A stretch of 64,000 nucleotides of DNA from Paenibacillus alkalitolerans (GCF_016482785.1 NZ_JAEMXM010000005.1:268479-332478), one strand, 5' to 3'; numbered from the stretch's first letter, positions 43,629 to 52,358 are shown. A program made the numbers and translations. Notes: generated from the sequence alone by a model not told the origin.

Positions 43629-44528
43629 TTGAAAGCTGCTGACCGTGCGATAGAGAGCGGCCGTGTTTGGTCCGAAGCCGGGTCTAAAGAGGCGTGGTTT
43701 AGGAAAGCGGTACATTACGCCGTGCAGGCGGTAAATTTGGCCGGCTTGCTTTTGCTGGTGCTGGTGTTCGCGCTGCCTTTTGCATGGATGCTCTCGACTT
43801 CTTTAAAAACGCTGCCCGAGACGATGATTTTTCCGCCCGAATGGATTCCTAAGAACTTTGTCTGGCAAAATTTCGCCGAGGCTTGGGGCTCGGGGCCGTT
43901 TTTGCAATATTTCACAAACAGTGTCATTATCGCCGTCGGCATTCTCGTTCTGCAGATGCTGACGATCATTCCGGCGGCCTATGCTTTTGCGCGCTATCGG
44001 TTTATGGGATCGGGTATATTGTTCGGATTGGTTATGATTACGTTGATGATTCCCGGACAACTGATCTTCCTGCCCGTCTATTTGCAGTTGAGCGCTTGGA
44101 AGCTGCTTAATACGCATCTTGCGCTTATTTTGCCGTTTGCGTCGAGCGCGTTCGGGATTTTCCTGTTGAGGCAATCGTTCAAACAGGTCGCGGAAGAACT
44201 GATCGAAGCGGCGAGGTTGGATAACGCGGGCGAGTGGAAAATTATTTGGAAGCTTATGGTGCCGATGGCGAAGCCGGTCTTGGTCACGTTTACGTTGTTC
44301 AGCTTTATCGCGCATTGGAACGACTACTTCTGGCCGTTGGTGATGACGACGGATGAAGCCGCAAGGACTTTGCCGCTTGGGATTGCGAAGATTCGCGAAG
44401 TAGAAGGAGTTGCTACATGGAACGTGCTAATGGCGGGTAATTTGATCTTGGTGCTGCCGATCTTGATCGTGTTCTTCTTCGCGCAGCGGCAAATCATCCG
44501 CGCCTTTGTGTATAATGGCGTGAAGTGA
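43629..44528 (+). CDS. ABC transporter permease (UgpE-like)
   Basis: 299 residues from a TTG at 43629, with GGAAGAGGTG upstream. An N-terminal amphipathic stretch precedes six membrane segments (LAGLLLLVLVFALPFAWMLS and others). The EAA loop is ELIEAARLDNAGEWKIIWKLMVPMAKP, and HWNDYFWPLVMT is typical of UgpE-type partners. Last gene of the operon, followed by a terminator. Confidence 0.92.
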   Translation: MKAADRAIESGRVWSEAGSKEAWFRKAVHYAVQAVNLAGLLLLVLVFALPFAWMLSTSLKTLPETMIFPPEWIPKNFVWQNFAEAWGSGPFLQYFTNSVIIAVGILVLQMLTIIPAAYAFARYRFMGSGILFGLVMITLMIPGQLIFLPVYLQLSAWKLLNTHLALILPFASSAFGIFLLRQSFKQVAEELIEAARLDNAGEWKIIWKLMVPMAKPVLVTFTLFSFIAHWNDYFWPLVMTTDEAARTLPLGIAKIREVEGVATWNVLMAGNLILVLPILIVFFFAQRQIIRAFVYNGVK

Positions 44529-44567
44529 GTCTTCGGGGGGCAGCCTCCCCCCTCGACTTCACGTTTT
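44520..44567 (+). terminator. Terminator of the Ugp-like operon
   Basis: Outer arms GTGAAGT and ACTTCAC (44520-44526, 44556-44562) enclose a GGGGGG/CCCCCC stem (44535-44552). GTTTTG follows. The outer arm overlaps the stop codon of the permease gene. Confidence 0.7.
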
Positions 44568-44772
44568 GAGTCCCACACGCTATCCCTTCGTATCAGACGG
44601 CTGAGCCCTCTGTTATTTCGCCTCCCGACGTCACGTATTGTCTCCACTTGCGCACGCTATCCCCTAGCTTCAGACCTTGTGTTCCTCCGTTCCGGTACAC
44701 TCTCTCGAACTTCAACTCACTCCAACTCTAGCTCTCTCCAACATTGCTCCCCCAACATCACCGTTCGCATGC

Positions 44773-44876
44773 CCTTGCGGGCACTCTCCCTTTGGCTCAT
44801 AAAGTCGCAATTATATAGAGAAAGTAAGATCGTCTCATCAAGTTTTTTCTGAACCATGGGTATAGTGCCCGCAAGG
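44773..44876. repeat. 13-bp inverted repeat in a geneless stretch
   Basis: CCTTGCGGGCACT (44773-44785) and AGTGCCCGCAAGG (44864-44876) are perfect reverse complements 78 bp apart. The whole interval 44568-45014 has no gene I can support; the codon-poor, cytosine-rich stretch 44570-44760 shows no other signal. Confidence 0.6.
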
Positions 44877-45014
44877 AGGTTGCAAAAGGTATCACGCTGA
44901 GGCCAACCGTAAGCGTCCACAGTTATTCATATCTGATAAATTCGGACATATCCAAACACGGGCGATTCGATATAATTGGGAGTAACAACCACAATCATGA
45001 ACGAGGGCCCTCCG

Positions 45015-46370
45015 ATGAACTACGTGGATTCCGTGCAGCGCGCGATCGACTTTATCGAAGAAAATTTGCACCAAGAGATCGAGCTGTTAAGCGTTGCAAA
45101 TGAAGCGTTTATGTCGCAAGCGCAGTTGTACAGAGTTTTCTATGCATTGACCGGCCACCCCGTGAAAGAGTACATCCGCAAAAGGCGAATGAGCGTCGCC
45201 GCGGAGCATCTGCGCAATTCAAGGCAGTCCGTTACGGATATTGCGTGGAACAGCGGCTTCGAATCGTACCATTCGTTCGCCAAAATGTTCAAAAAGATCG
45301 TCGGCTTAACCCCTGCGGCATATCGGGAAGCCGATATCTATTTCAGCTTCGAACCGATCCGTCTGCGCGAGAAGGTCGCCTATGTGGAAGAGCGCGAGCA
45401 ATCGGAAGCGTTTCCGGATGTAAAGGTGGTCCGGCTTTGGCCGGCAAAAGTGCACACTCTCCTGCACGTTGCGGAGCGGGAAGAAGGCATAGAGCAGGAA
45501 GCTTTTCAGAAAGTGTATGAAAGAATATCCCGGCTGAAATGGAACGTCTCCAAGCTGCGCTATTTCGGACATAACGTCGACCTTCCGGCAGACAAAGGCA
45601 GTCCGCGTTACGGTTACCGGATGATGGTAATGGCCGGCGAAGGAGAAACTGCAACGTATGACGAGGACTTTTTTCGAGAGGAAGAGTTTCCCGGGGGACT
45701 TTACTCCGTTAGAAAAACGCCGGCATCGCAGCCGGAACTCGTCATTGAAGCATGGGACCGGTTGTTGGCGGAATGGCTCCCGAAGAGCACGTTCGAACGC
45801 GCGAAGCACCAGTATGTGGAAGAGTTTATCGCGTACAACGGCAAAATATCGAGAATGTACCTTTACCTTCCCGTCGAGCGGAGAGTGCACCCGGAACAGA
45901 TTGAAATCGTTGAATTGGAGGAGGCAGCCGCGGTTTTCTGCCGGGGCTGCGGCAGCAAGGCACAGCAGGATGCGGAACGCCGGTTAATCGGTTGGTTCGA
46001 ACGTGCCCGCCGCGCCCGCGAACTTGAATGGAGAGGCCGGTATTACATGTCCTTTCAATACGGCAACCAAGATCCGGAAGAGGACTATTGGTGGGAAAAC
46101 GGCATCGTAGGGTCGGACCTCGAAGCGGAACTTTCAGGGGAAGTCGGGAAGAAGAGCTTCAGAGCCGGTTTATATGCATGCTGCGTGACCAAAACATACG
46201 GTTTGTTGACCGGCGTGCTGGATAAGATGCACCGTTGGATCGCCGCCAACCAAAACTTCACGTTGGACGAGGACAGGCAGTGGTTCGCGGAATATCATAC
46301 GTTTGAAGGAACGGATATCGAAACCGACTCCATTGTGAAGATATATATACCGATTATGAGGAGAGTGTGA
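45015..46370 (+). CDS. AraC-family regulator with N-terminal HTH and GyrI-like ligand domain
   Basis: 451 residues from ATG 45015 (GAGGG eight bases before); an ATG at 44997 is also in frame. Residues 1-100 are the AraC double HTH (LLSVANEAFMSQAQLYRVFYAL and VTDIAWNSGFESYHSFAKMFKKIVGLTPAAYR). The rest contains regions like the GyrI/AraC effector-binding fold, e.g. VKVVRLWPAKVHTLLHVAERE and the C-terminal FEGTDIETDSIVKIYIPI. This is the Rob/BmrR-like arrangement used to sense small hydrophobic or cationic ligands. It is followed, 3 bp after its stop, by VOC and GyrI-domain genes. Confidence 0.85.
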   Translation: MNYVDSVQRAIDFIEENLHQEIELLSVANEAFMSQAQLYRVFYALTGHPVKEYIRKRRMSVAAEHLRNSRQSVTDIAWNSGFESYHSFAKMFKKIVGLTPAAYREADIYFSFEPIRLREKVAYVEEREQSEAFPDVKVVRLWPAKVHTLLHVAEREEGIEQEAFQKVYERISRLKWNVSKLRYFGHNVDLPADKGSPRYGYRMMVMAGEGETATYDEDFFREEEFPGGLYSVRKTPASQPELVIEAWDRLLAEWLPKSTFERAKHQYVEEFIAYNGKISRMYLYLPVERRVHPEQIEIVELEEAAAVFCRGCGSKAQQDAERRLIGWFERARRARELEWRGRYYMSFQYGNQDPEEDYWWENGIVGSDLEAELSGEVGKKSFRAGLYACCVTKTYGLLTGVLDKMHRWIAANQNFTLDEDRQWFAEYHTFEGTDIETDSIVKIYIPIMRRV

Positions 46371-46373
46371 AAT

Positions 46374-47291
46374 ATGGGGCAGTCTGCGAAACGTTTTGAC
46401 CCAGACAATTATAAGCCGAACCAAGTTCCGCAAGCATTCAAAGTTATTGCCGGACAGCCGTCAGGTGATGAGGGCATTAGTTTGCCCCGGCAGGCGTCGA
46501 CAGCGGCTTCTTCCGGTCATGATTCGGATGTCGACTTGATGACTCTCATCCAATTACCGGCTATTGATTTGAAGAAGACGGTCAAGTTTTATGTGGAAGT
46601 CATGGGATTAGCGTTGGATTATCCGGAAAGGCCGCTTGAAGTGAATTCTTTTGTCAGCACCGTTCCGAGAATCGGCCCGGGTCTTCATATTTTACAAACA
46701 CCTGCGTCCGAGTTCCGTCCGTTCGAATTAGTTTTATATGCCAAAAGTTTGCAGGTACTGAATGGCCGGCTGCGGGAAGCTGGTGTGCGGATTGTGAGCG
46801 AGCCTTCGAACGGATATATGTCGTTTCTCGATCCGGAAGGCCATATGATTGGCGTTTACGAGCGGGCGGATTCGGCCGTCAATGAGAAATTCCAATCCAA
46901 TATTACCGGTTTTCGGCATATGCAGATGTTTGTTGCGGATGTGAATCGAACGGCGGACTTTTTCGAAAATGCGCTCGGTTTTCAACGGGATCCATCCGGT
47001 CAATCGTATGTGCGTGTCAAAGAAGGAAGCGAAAACCAACCGCTCATTCAACTTGTACAAGTGCGGGAGGGTGCCGTCCGATCGATGCATTGGATGCTGG
47101 ATGGCCGGCCCAAACATGCGCTGGAGCTGCACTCCAAAAACATTGAAATATTGCGCGAAAAGGTCATTCAAAACGGCGGTACGATGCATGAAGAGTTGGA
47201 GTTTACAGGGTGCGGGGGCTATCTGAAGTTTTACACGCCGGACGGTCATTATATTTGGGTCAACCAGGATCGGGCGTATTGCGATTATTAG
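46374..47291 (+). CDS. Two-domain VOC (glyoxalase/dioxygenase-fold) protein
   Basis: 305 residues. After a linker-like start (motif YKPNQVPQAFKVIAGQ at about 13-28), two VOC domains follow: one from TLIQLPAIDLKKTVKFYVEVMGL to YMSFLDPEGHMIGVYE, the second from FRHMQMFVADVNRTADFFENALGF to LKFYTPDGHYIWVNQ. Metal-ligand Glu at the end of the second domain is not conserved (Q/D), so it may bind rather than catalyse. The start is 3 bp after the AraC-GyrI gene with GAGGAGAG as ribosome site; the pair looks like a ligand-binding or resistance unit. Confidence 0.75.
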   Translation: MGQSAKRFDPDNYKPNQVPQAFKVIAGQPSGDEGISLPRQASTAASSGHDSDVDLMTLIQLPAIDLKKTVKFYVEVMGLALDYPERPLEVNSFVSTVPRIGPGLHILQTPASEFRPFELVLYAKSLQVLNGRLREAGVRIVSEPSNGYMSFLDPEGHMIGVYERADSAVNEKFQSNITGFRHMQMFVADVNRTADFFENALGFQRDPSGQSYVRVKEGSENQPLIQLVQVREGAVRSMHWMLDGRPKHALELHSKNIEILREKVIQNGGTMHEELEFTGCGGYLKFYTPDGHYIWVNQDRAYCDY

Positions 47292-47313
47292 AAGAATCGG
47301 AGGGGAAGACATA

Positions 47314-48501
47314 GTGGAGCAGCGAATCAAGGCGAATGAAAATTATCAGCCGAACCATGTGCCGAGAGCTTTAAAAGTGATTGCGGGACAGTCCGGAACA
47401 GAGCGGAGGGAGGCGGACTCCGATCAAGTCGACGGAGGAATTCAAGTCGTCAGGAGATCATTTCTGGCAATCGGCACGAAGCATGCGTTCATATGCGAGG
47501 ACAAGCTGGTGAAAATACCGCAAGCGCACGCCGCTTTTCTCGAAAGACTGGAAGAAATTCCGCATCGGACCGGGAACGGATTGATGATTCACGGGATCGG
47601 CGAGGAAACGGGCGACAGCAGGCTGGAAAAATGCCGCGTAACGGCGGAAGTGTCTAAGCTCGAACGAATTCCGGACGGCATGCATGCGATTGAACTGCCC
47701 GAGACCCAGTATGCGTATTACCGGCATCGGGACGGGATTCATCGTATAGGGGATACTTATTCCAAGCTCCATCTATGGATACTTGAAAACGGCGATTACG
47801 GTGAAGGCTGCATGGTTGAGGTATCGGACGAACATTTTCAAGTAGTTGAGGATGACAGCATTGTTCATGTGTATGTGCCGTTTAAGGAGAAAGAAGTTGA
47901 AGGGTACAGGCCTTATAGTGTGCCGCAGGCTTTGAAGGTCATTCAAGGCAGCTTTTTTCCGATAAAAGGGGAGAGCGCTATGAACGCGCAGGGTTCCGTG
48001 CAAACTGTCAAAGATTTAAAATTGGCGGCGGTGAAGTGCGTCGGTCTGACGAACTTCGGGCAGCTCATTCCCGACGCTATTGAGAGACTGGTCGGCCAGT
48101 TGGAGCAAATACCGAACCGCGTACATCCCGAGATTCATTTTGGCGTTGCCCCGTGTTCAAAGTCGCAAGACGAGCAAGAAACACATACATACTACATTGC
48201 AGTTGAAGTTGATGATTTCACCGGTGTTCCGGAACAATTCGATTGTATTGAAGTGCCGGCAAATAAATATGCGGTCGTACGAAAGGAAATCGGCGGAGTG
48301 GGCGATGTGTATGGTATTGTTCGGGAGTATATGAACGGCCAGCAATTGCGGAAAGCGGATAACGACCAAGAACCTCTGGCATATCAATTGGAAATATTTT
48401 ATGAGACGATTGAAGCGTACCATGAGAGGGTTACGGGAGTAAGCGAAGAGGATTTTGTGATGGATGTTTGCATACCTGTGATATACGATCGAAATATATA
48501 G
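47314..48501 (+). CDS. Tandem GyrI-like small-molecule-binding protein
   Basis: 395 residues from a GTG at 47314 with GGAGGGG before it. Two GyrI-like domains (about 44-190 and 228-393) each follow a copy of the motif YxPxxVPxALKVIxG (residues 11-26 and 198-213). Each domain ends with the typical IVHVYVPF or VMDVCIPVI strand. HTH is absent, so this is a stand-alone ligand-binding protein, perhaps sequestering the compound sensed by the AraC-GyrI regulator upstream. The start motif is shared with the VOC protein before it. Confidence 0.75.
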   Translation: MEQRIKANENYQPNHVPRALKVIAGQSGTERREADSDQVDGGIQVVRRSFLAIGTKHAFICEDKLVKIPQAHAAFLERLEEIPHRTGNGLMIHGIGEETGDSRLEKCRVTAEVSKLERIPDGMHAIELPETQYAYYRHRDGIHRIGDTYSKLHLWILENGDYGEGCMVEVSDEHFQVVEDDSIVHVYVPFKEKEVEGYRPYSVPQALKVIQGSFFPIKGESAMNAQGSVQTVKDLKLAAVKCVGLTNFGQLIPDAIERLVGQLEQIPNRVHPEIHFGVAPCSKSQDEQETHTYYIAVEVDDFTGVPEQFDCIEVPANKYAVVRKEIGGVGDVYGIVREYMNGQQLRKADNDQEPLAYQLEIFYETIEAYHERVTGVSEEDFVMDVCIPVIYDRNI

Positions 48502-48502
48502 T

Positions 48503-49251
48503 ATTAACAGAAAGCAAATTTTCTGGGATGAATGGGATGATTCTAATTATTTTTGCACGTCAAAAAGAAATAGATATAAACTAGCACCCCTTAATGAACT
48601 AAAGGTAATGTCCAGTGAGGAGTCCCCGGAAGCTATTGTTATTCGGAATGAGCGGAATAGGTCGTTTGGGACATCATTAATGATTTGAAAGAAAAGGACA
48701 AAGTCGTCATTCTTATGTATTATATGAGCGGTTTTGACACCAAAGAAATTGCTCGGTTTCTTGATGTCTCCAAAAATACAATCGAAAGCAGATTAAGAAG
48801 GGGTAGAGAAAAACTAAAGAAGGAGTTGTTAATGATGGTTGGTGACGTTCTAATGGAGAACAGACTAGGTGATGAATTCCGTGAACAAGTTGTTAGAAAA
48901 ATTGCTCGTTTGTGCTTTACTTATATTCCCGTAACGGATGTAAGAAGTTCTGCGATATGGTACTCGGAGGTTTTAGGATTTCAACCTGATTTAGTTTTCG
49001 ACTCACACGCTATTCTGCAACCCGACCTTCAATTATTACGGACAGATGCTCCAGTTGTTCAAAACATGCTTGGTGGAAAGCCGCTTCCGCGAACCGCTTA
49101 TTTTTGCGATAACATCAACGATTTTCATGACTATTTAAAAGAAAAGGGAGTTCAAACAGAAGATATTATCGATGAGGGCGAATGCGGCTGCCATTTTGAG
49201 TTGTATGATCCTGATGGGAACCGAATCACTGCATGGCAGGCTAGATATTAG
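48503..49251 (+). pseudogene. Frameshifted sigma-70-like factor (ECF type) fused to a VOC domain
   Basis: From a TTG at 48685 a 188-residue frame encodes sigma region 4 (VVILMYYMSGFDTKEIARFLDVSKNTIESRLRRGREKLKKEL) followed by a VOC domain (FTYIPVTDVRSSAIWYSEVLGF to FELYDPDGNRI). Upstream, another frame encodes matching N-terminal sequence (RNRYKLAPLNELKVMSSEE, then SPEAIVIRNE) and runs into the first near 48656-48663, where VVWDIINDLKEKD resumes in the later frame. Two stops precede the TTG in its own frame. So a sigma factor has lost its core-binding region by frameshift and truncation. The VOC part may still be made. Confidence 0.7.
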
Positions 49252-49442
49252 AACACGACTTCAGTAAAAGCGGATACAAACTAATGCGGTGTCCCTCTCT
49301 CGTTTTGAGGTTCAATGTAGCCCCCCTTCAGCGAGCTCCCAACCGGGATAAGTAGCACTCGCGCCTTGTGCGCGTGAGGACAGAATGAGTCCTGCCTGTT
49401 TCCGAATCGAGTTTGAAACGATCCGGAAATGGAAAGATTGGT

Positions 49443-49622
49443 ATGACAACCGCAATTCAAACGGAAGTAAGAACGCACTGCCCGATCAGGTGGTTTGGTG
49501 GTAAATTTCTCCTATGTAAGCACATCATCCCGCTTTTCCCGAAGCACCATTGTTTTGTTGATGTCTTCGGGGGTGGTGGATCGGTCACTTGTGCAAAGCC
49601 GAAGCGGCCAAATAAAATATAG
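49443..49622 (+). pseudogene. N-terminal fragment of a Dam-type DNA adenine methylase
   Basis: The 59 codons include PIRWFGGKFLLCKHIIPLF and FVDVFGGGGSV, the SAM-binding motif I of D12-class adenine methylases, then stop after an unrelated tail. A whole enzyme needs about 270 residues and the DPPY motif, which is absent. The 5' side (49310-49400) contains two small hairpins (CTCGCGC..GCGCGTGAG and AGGAC..GTCCT). This suggests a decayed phage or mobile-element remnant. Confidence 0.6.
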
Positions 49623-49718
49623 TTTTTTAATGTAAAATAAAGTTTTTAAATATAAAATAATGTTTTTTAATGAATGCTTATTTGGAGTATCACTTCATAA
49701 AATATAGTTTTTTAATTA
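49614..49718 (+). repeat. 20-bp AT-rich repeats (AAAATATAGTTTTTTAAT type)
   Basis: Three imperfect tandem copies start at 49614, 49634 and 49654, and a fourth starts at 49699. The first overlaps the stop of the Dam fragment. No gene is present between 49623 and 49764. Confidence 0.75.
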
Positions 49719-49764
49719 TCCGAGGCGATTTGAACTTATAGATGATGGAGGGAGAGAGGCATCG

Positions 49765-49875
49765 ATGTTGATACGATATGAGTGGTACCGAAAACTCGTA
49801 AAGGCAAAGAAAGCCGAGACGATAAACAGCCCATCAATTAAGCCGGTTGATTCGATAGGTAGCACAGTGAAATAA
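49765..49875 (+). CDS. Small 36-residue ORF with strong ribosome site
   Basis: Starts MLIRYEWYRKLVKAKKAE and ends SIGSTVK. GGAGGGAGAGAGG ends six bases before the ATG and a terminator follows eight bases after the stop, so it is a complete small transcription-unit end. It is basic in the first half. I do not recognise it; the setting (Dam fragment, repeats) suggests a phage or mobile-element leftover. Confidence 0.4.
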   Translation: MLIRYEWYRKLVKAKKAETINSPSIKPVDSIGSTVK

Positions 49876-49882
49876 ATTATCA

Positions 49883-49925
49883 AAGTGAGCGATGGGACAG
49901 ATCTCATCGCTTATTTTGTTTTTGT
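49883..49925 (+). terminator. Rho-independent terminator after the small ORF
   Basis: AAGTGAGCGATG pairs with CATCGCTTATTTT around a 10-nt loop, with TTTTGTTTTTG at the end. Confidence 0.75.
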
Positions 49926-50112
49926 AATGTAAGAAGGACATAGACCCAATATCCAGATTGATGTGAATTTGCTTCGAGGCTGCTCCTTATTTCATTGAAG
50001 TAACGGGCAGGATAATTCGATATTGAGTTTATTCGCGGAATATTTGAATACGACTAGCCAAAAGATAAACTTTTAAAGGGGAGGAAATATCTTCGTTGGA
50101 GGAAATAGTCAA

Positions 50113-50934
50113 ATGAGAACACATATCTTGGAAACATCGGCAGGTATGACGCTTAAGCAAGTGTTTAAGGATGAAGAAATCAACGAACGAATTGTCTTAC
50201 TGCCTGATGATTTGATGCTGGGTCCACTTGGCAATATATTTTTGAAGGATGTTCAAGAACAGCGTTTGCAATGGTGGGAACGGATTTTTAGCGAGGAAGA
50301 TAAACGAATTTACATGGATTTTCTCCATGAGTCATATCAGAATTTTAATCATTGGATACAGGATATTACCGATAAGGATTCGCTATTGTTTTGGGTTGGG
50401 GACAGCGTCACAGAATATACAGGAATGATGTGTTTGTTAGCTTATCTTCCTGATTCCATTCCAGTATCAGTCATTATGGCGTCTTCGGCTTACTATAAAA
50501 GATACGGAGGCTTCAAACCATTCTCCGCTGGGGAAATTACACCGGGTAAAATGCTGCCGCTGTTAGAGGAAGCAAAATCCCTTTCTCCACGGGTTAGAGA
50601 GAAATACGTAAACAACTGGATGCAACTCCTCAAGGATGACGGCATTCTCCGAATTCGTAAAAACCGTCAAATTGAGATGGTTTCGGAAGATTATTTTGAT
50701 GAACTGATTCTAGCCCTTGCGAAAAAAATTAGTCACCAAAAGATGTATCGTAATAGTAATGGATTTTTCCCGGCTATGAGGTTGGTCGGCGAAGTCGTGG
50801 GACGTTCAAAACAAAAAATTATTGATACCTTTATTGAATGGCGACTAAGATGTCTAATTCAAAGTGGTCATCTCGCCTATGAGGGTTCCCTAACGTCAAT
50901 GAGGCTTTATAAAATTAAGCCTGCTACCGATTGA
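50113..50934 (+). CDS. DUF1835/DUF3658 domain protein
   Basis: 273 residues with GGAGGAAA as ribosome site. The N-terminal half has the DUF1835 look (IVLLPDDLMLGPLGN, then LLFWVGDSVTEYTGMMCLLAYL). The second half resembles DUF3658: EAKSLSPRVREKYVNNWMQL, then LLKDDGILRIRKN and IDTFIEWRLRCLIQSGHLAYEG, a winged-helix-like end. No enzymatic function is known to me. It stands alone between a terminator and a hairpin. Confidence 0.75.
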   Translation: MRTHILETSAGMTLKQVFKDEEINERIVLLPDDLMLGPLGNIFLKDVQEQRLQWWERIFSEEDKRIYMDFLHESYQNFNHWIQDITDKDSLLFWVGDSVTEYTGMMCLLAYLPDSIPVSVIMASSAYYKRYGGFKPFSAGEITPGKMLPLLEEAKSLSPRVREKYVNNWMQLLKDDGILRIRKNRQIEMVSEDYFDELILALAKKISHQKMYRNSNGFFPAMRLVGEVVGRSKQKIIDTFIEWRLRCLIQSGHLAYEGSLTSMRLYKIKPATD

Positions 50935-50960
50935 ACTAACGGATTACAAGAGCTTCATGA

Positions 50961-50988
50961 AGCAGGCTGCCAGCAACGGCAGCCTGCT
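50961..50988 (+). terminator. Strong hairpin after the DUF1835 gene
   Basis: AGCAGGCTGCC pairs perfectly with GGCAGCCTGCT around AGCAAC. There is no T tract, so termination may be weak. The preceding 19 bp (50936-50954) recur at 52289-52307. Confidence 0.6.
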
Positions 50989-51085
50989 GAATTATCGGGA
51001 GCATAGTTTAAGCAAAGCTGTGGGCCTGAAGGTACCACAACCTTATCTATTCTTTAAGAATAGAGATGGGACCGCAAATCGGGTG

Positions 51086-51116
51086 TTGACCTGGAGGCGG
51101 CTCCAGCCTCTAGAAT
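51086..51116 (+). promoter_or_regulatory. MerR-type promoter with 19-bp spacer and operator
   Basis: TTGACC (51086-51091), a 19-bp spacer and TAGAAT (51111-51116). CTGGAG GCGG CTCCAG (51091-51106) is a perfect dyad within the spacer. The over-long spacer is the hallmark of MerR-activated promoters. Confidence 0.88.
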
Positions 51117-51150
51117 AATAATATCCGGAGTAGGGAGAGGTGGCGATCAG

Positions 51151-51558
51151 ATGTATTCGATCGGGCAAGCGGCCGAGTTGACGGGTTTCAGCATCGATAC
51201 GCTCAGGTATTACGAGAAGATCGGCTTGACGAAGCCGCCCGAGAGAGGGCCGGGGGGCCTGAGGTCGTATAGTGAGGAAGACGTGCGGATGCTTTCTTCC
51301 TTGCACTGCCTGAAAAAGACGGGTTTGTCGCTAGAAGAAATGAAGGAGTTTCTGCAGGAAGGACAATGCTTCGCGAATCCTGCTTTCCCGCTAAGCGCCG
51401 AGGACAGGGAGGTTATCGCGAGCCGATCGAAAATTCTCTCGGAGCATCTGGCCAGAATGGAGGCTCAGTATTTAGCGCTGGCGAGCGTAATCGGGCAGAC
51501 GAGAGAGAAGTTGGATTTCTACAATGGGATATTGGAAAAGGAGGCGGCGATAAAATGA
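51151..51558 (+). CDS. MerR-family transcriptional regulator
   Basis: 135 residues. The winged helix starts YSIGQAAELTGFSIDTLRYYEKIGL, and a dimerisation coiled coil covers about 80-125 (EDREVIASRSKILSEHLARMEAQYLALASVIGQT). Few cysteines (only C51 and C73), so it is not a typical metal sensor; small-molecule or redox signals are likely. It is translated from GGAGTAGGGAGAGG and is coupled to the following reductase gene by ATGA. Its own 19-bp-spacer promoter lies directly upstream. Confidence 0.92.
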   Translation: MYSIGQAAELTGFSIDTLRYYEKIGLTKPPERGPGGLRSYSEEDVRMLSSLHCLKKTGLSLEEMKEFLQEGQCFANPAFPLSAEDREVIASRSKILSEHLARMEAQYLALASVIGQTREKLDFYNGILEKEAAIK

Positions 51559-52154
51559 AAATCGCTTCGATTGGTTCTGGGAATATGGGCGGGACATTAG
51601 GCAAAAGATGGGCCGCTCTTGGGCATCGTGTGATGTTTGGCTCGCGGGATCCGCATAGCGAGAAGATGAAGCTCTTGCTGCAGGTTGCGGGCGCTAACGC
51701 GCAGGCTAGCACGATCAAGGAAGCGGTCGCGTTCGGCGAGGCGATCCTGCTGGCCGTGCTGCCCGGTGATGTGGAGAGCGCGCTGGCCGAGGCGGGGGAT
51801 CTGGACGGCAAGATACTCATTAACTGCACCAACCGATACGACGGTGCGTCCGCGGACGTAGAGGTGCGGCGTCTTGCTCGGAATGCGCGCGTCGTCCGCG
51901 CTTTTCACACACTGCCCTGGGAAGTGCTCGCGAACCCACGGTATGAAGCGGGCACCGCGACAGCTTTCTTGAGCGGGGATGACCCCGCAGCAGTGGCAGC
52001 TGTCGCCAATTTGGCAACCGATATCGGGCTCGATCCGGTAGACGTTGGCGGCCCGGACGCTATGGCGAAGGCAGAGACGGCGATCGGGACGATTTGGAGC
52101 GTACTCGCTCCCAAGTTCGGGCGGGAATACAGTCTAAGCGTACTAAGACGTTAG
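51555..52154 (+). CDS. NADP-binding F420-reductase-like oxidoreductase
   Basis: 199 residues, starting MKIASIGSGNMGGTLGKRWAALGH, a Rossmann NADP motif, with GSRDP and ILLAVLPGDVESALAEAG later. It belongs to the family annotated as coenzyme F420-dependent NADP oxidoreductase, which in Bacillota uses other electron acceptors or acts as a dinucleotide-binding reductase. Start ATG 51555 is embedded in the MerR stop, so both are co-regulated. Substrate unknown. Confidence 0.83.
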   Translation: MKIASIGSGNMGGTLGKRWAALGHRVMFGSRDPHSEKMKLLLQVAGANAQASTIKEAVAFGEAILLAVLPGDVESALAEAGDLDGKILINCTNRYDGASADVEVRRLARNARVVRAFHTLPWEVLANPRYEAGTATAFLSGDDPAAVAAVANLATDIGLDPVDVGGPDAMAKAETAIGTIWSVLAPKFGREYSLSVLRR

Positions 52155-52320
52155 GGGCAGGAAGTTGATGCCATCCGGTGCAAACGGCGTTGTCTGATCT
52201 TTTGATGTATGGCCGTGAAGGCGTTTAAATAAACGTTGTTGTAAACGTAGATTCTAACTCAGCGAATCCCTATTCTAGGGTTACTATGCTAACGGAGTAC
52301 AAGAGCTCAATAAATATCAA

Positions 52321-52358
52321 GAGAAGGCTGCCGAGAACAATGAATCGGTGGCCTTCTC
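52321..52358. terminator. Hairpin between converging genes
   Basis: GAGAAGGC (52321-52328) pairs with GCCTTCTC (52351-52358), with extra inner pairs (TGCCGA, TCGGTG). No T tract. The rest of 52155-52387 shows no gene. Confidence 0.6.

Noticed and set aside
44717..44920. 67-codon minus-strand ORF
   Set aside because: GTG start without a ribosome site, overlaps one arm and the interval of the 13-bp inverted repeat, and shows no known domain.
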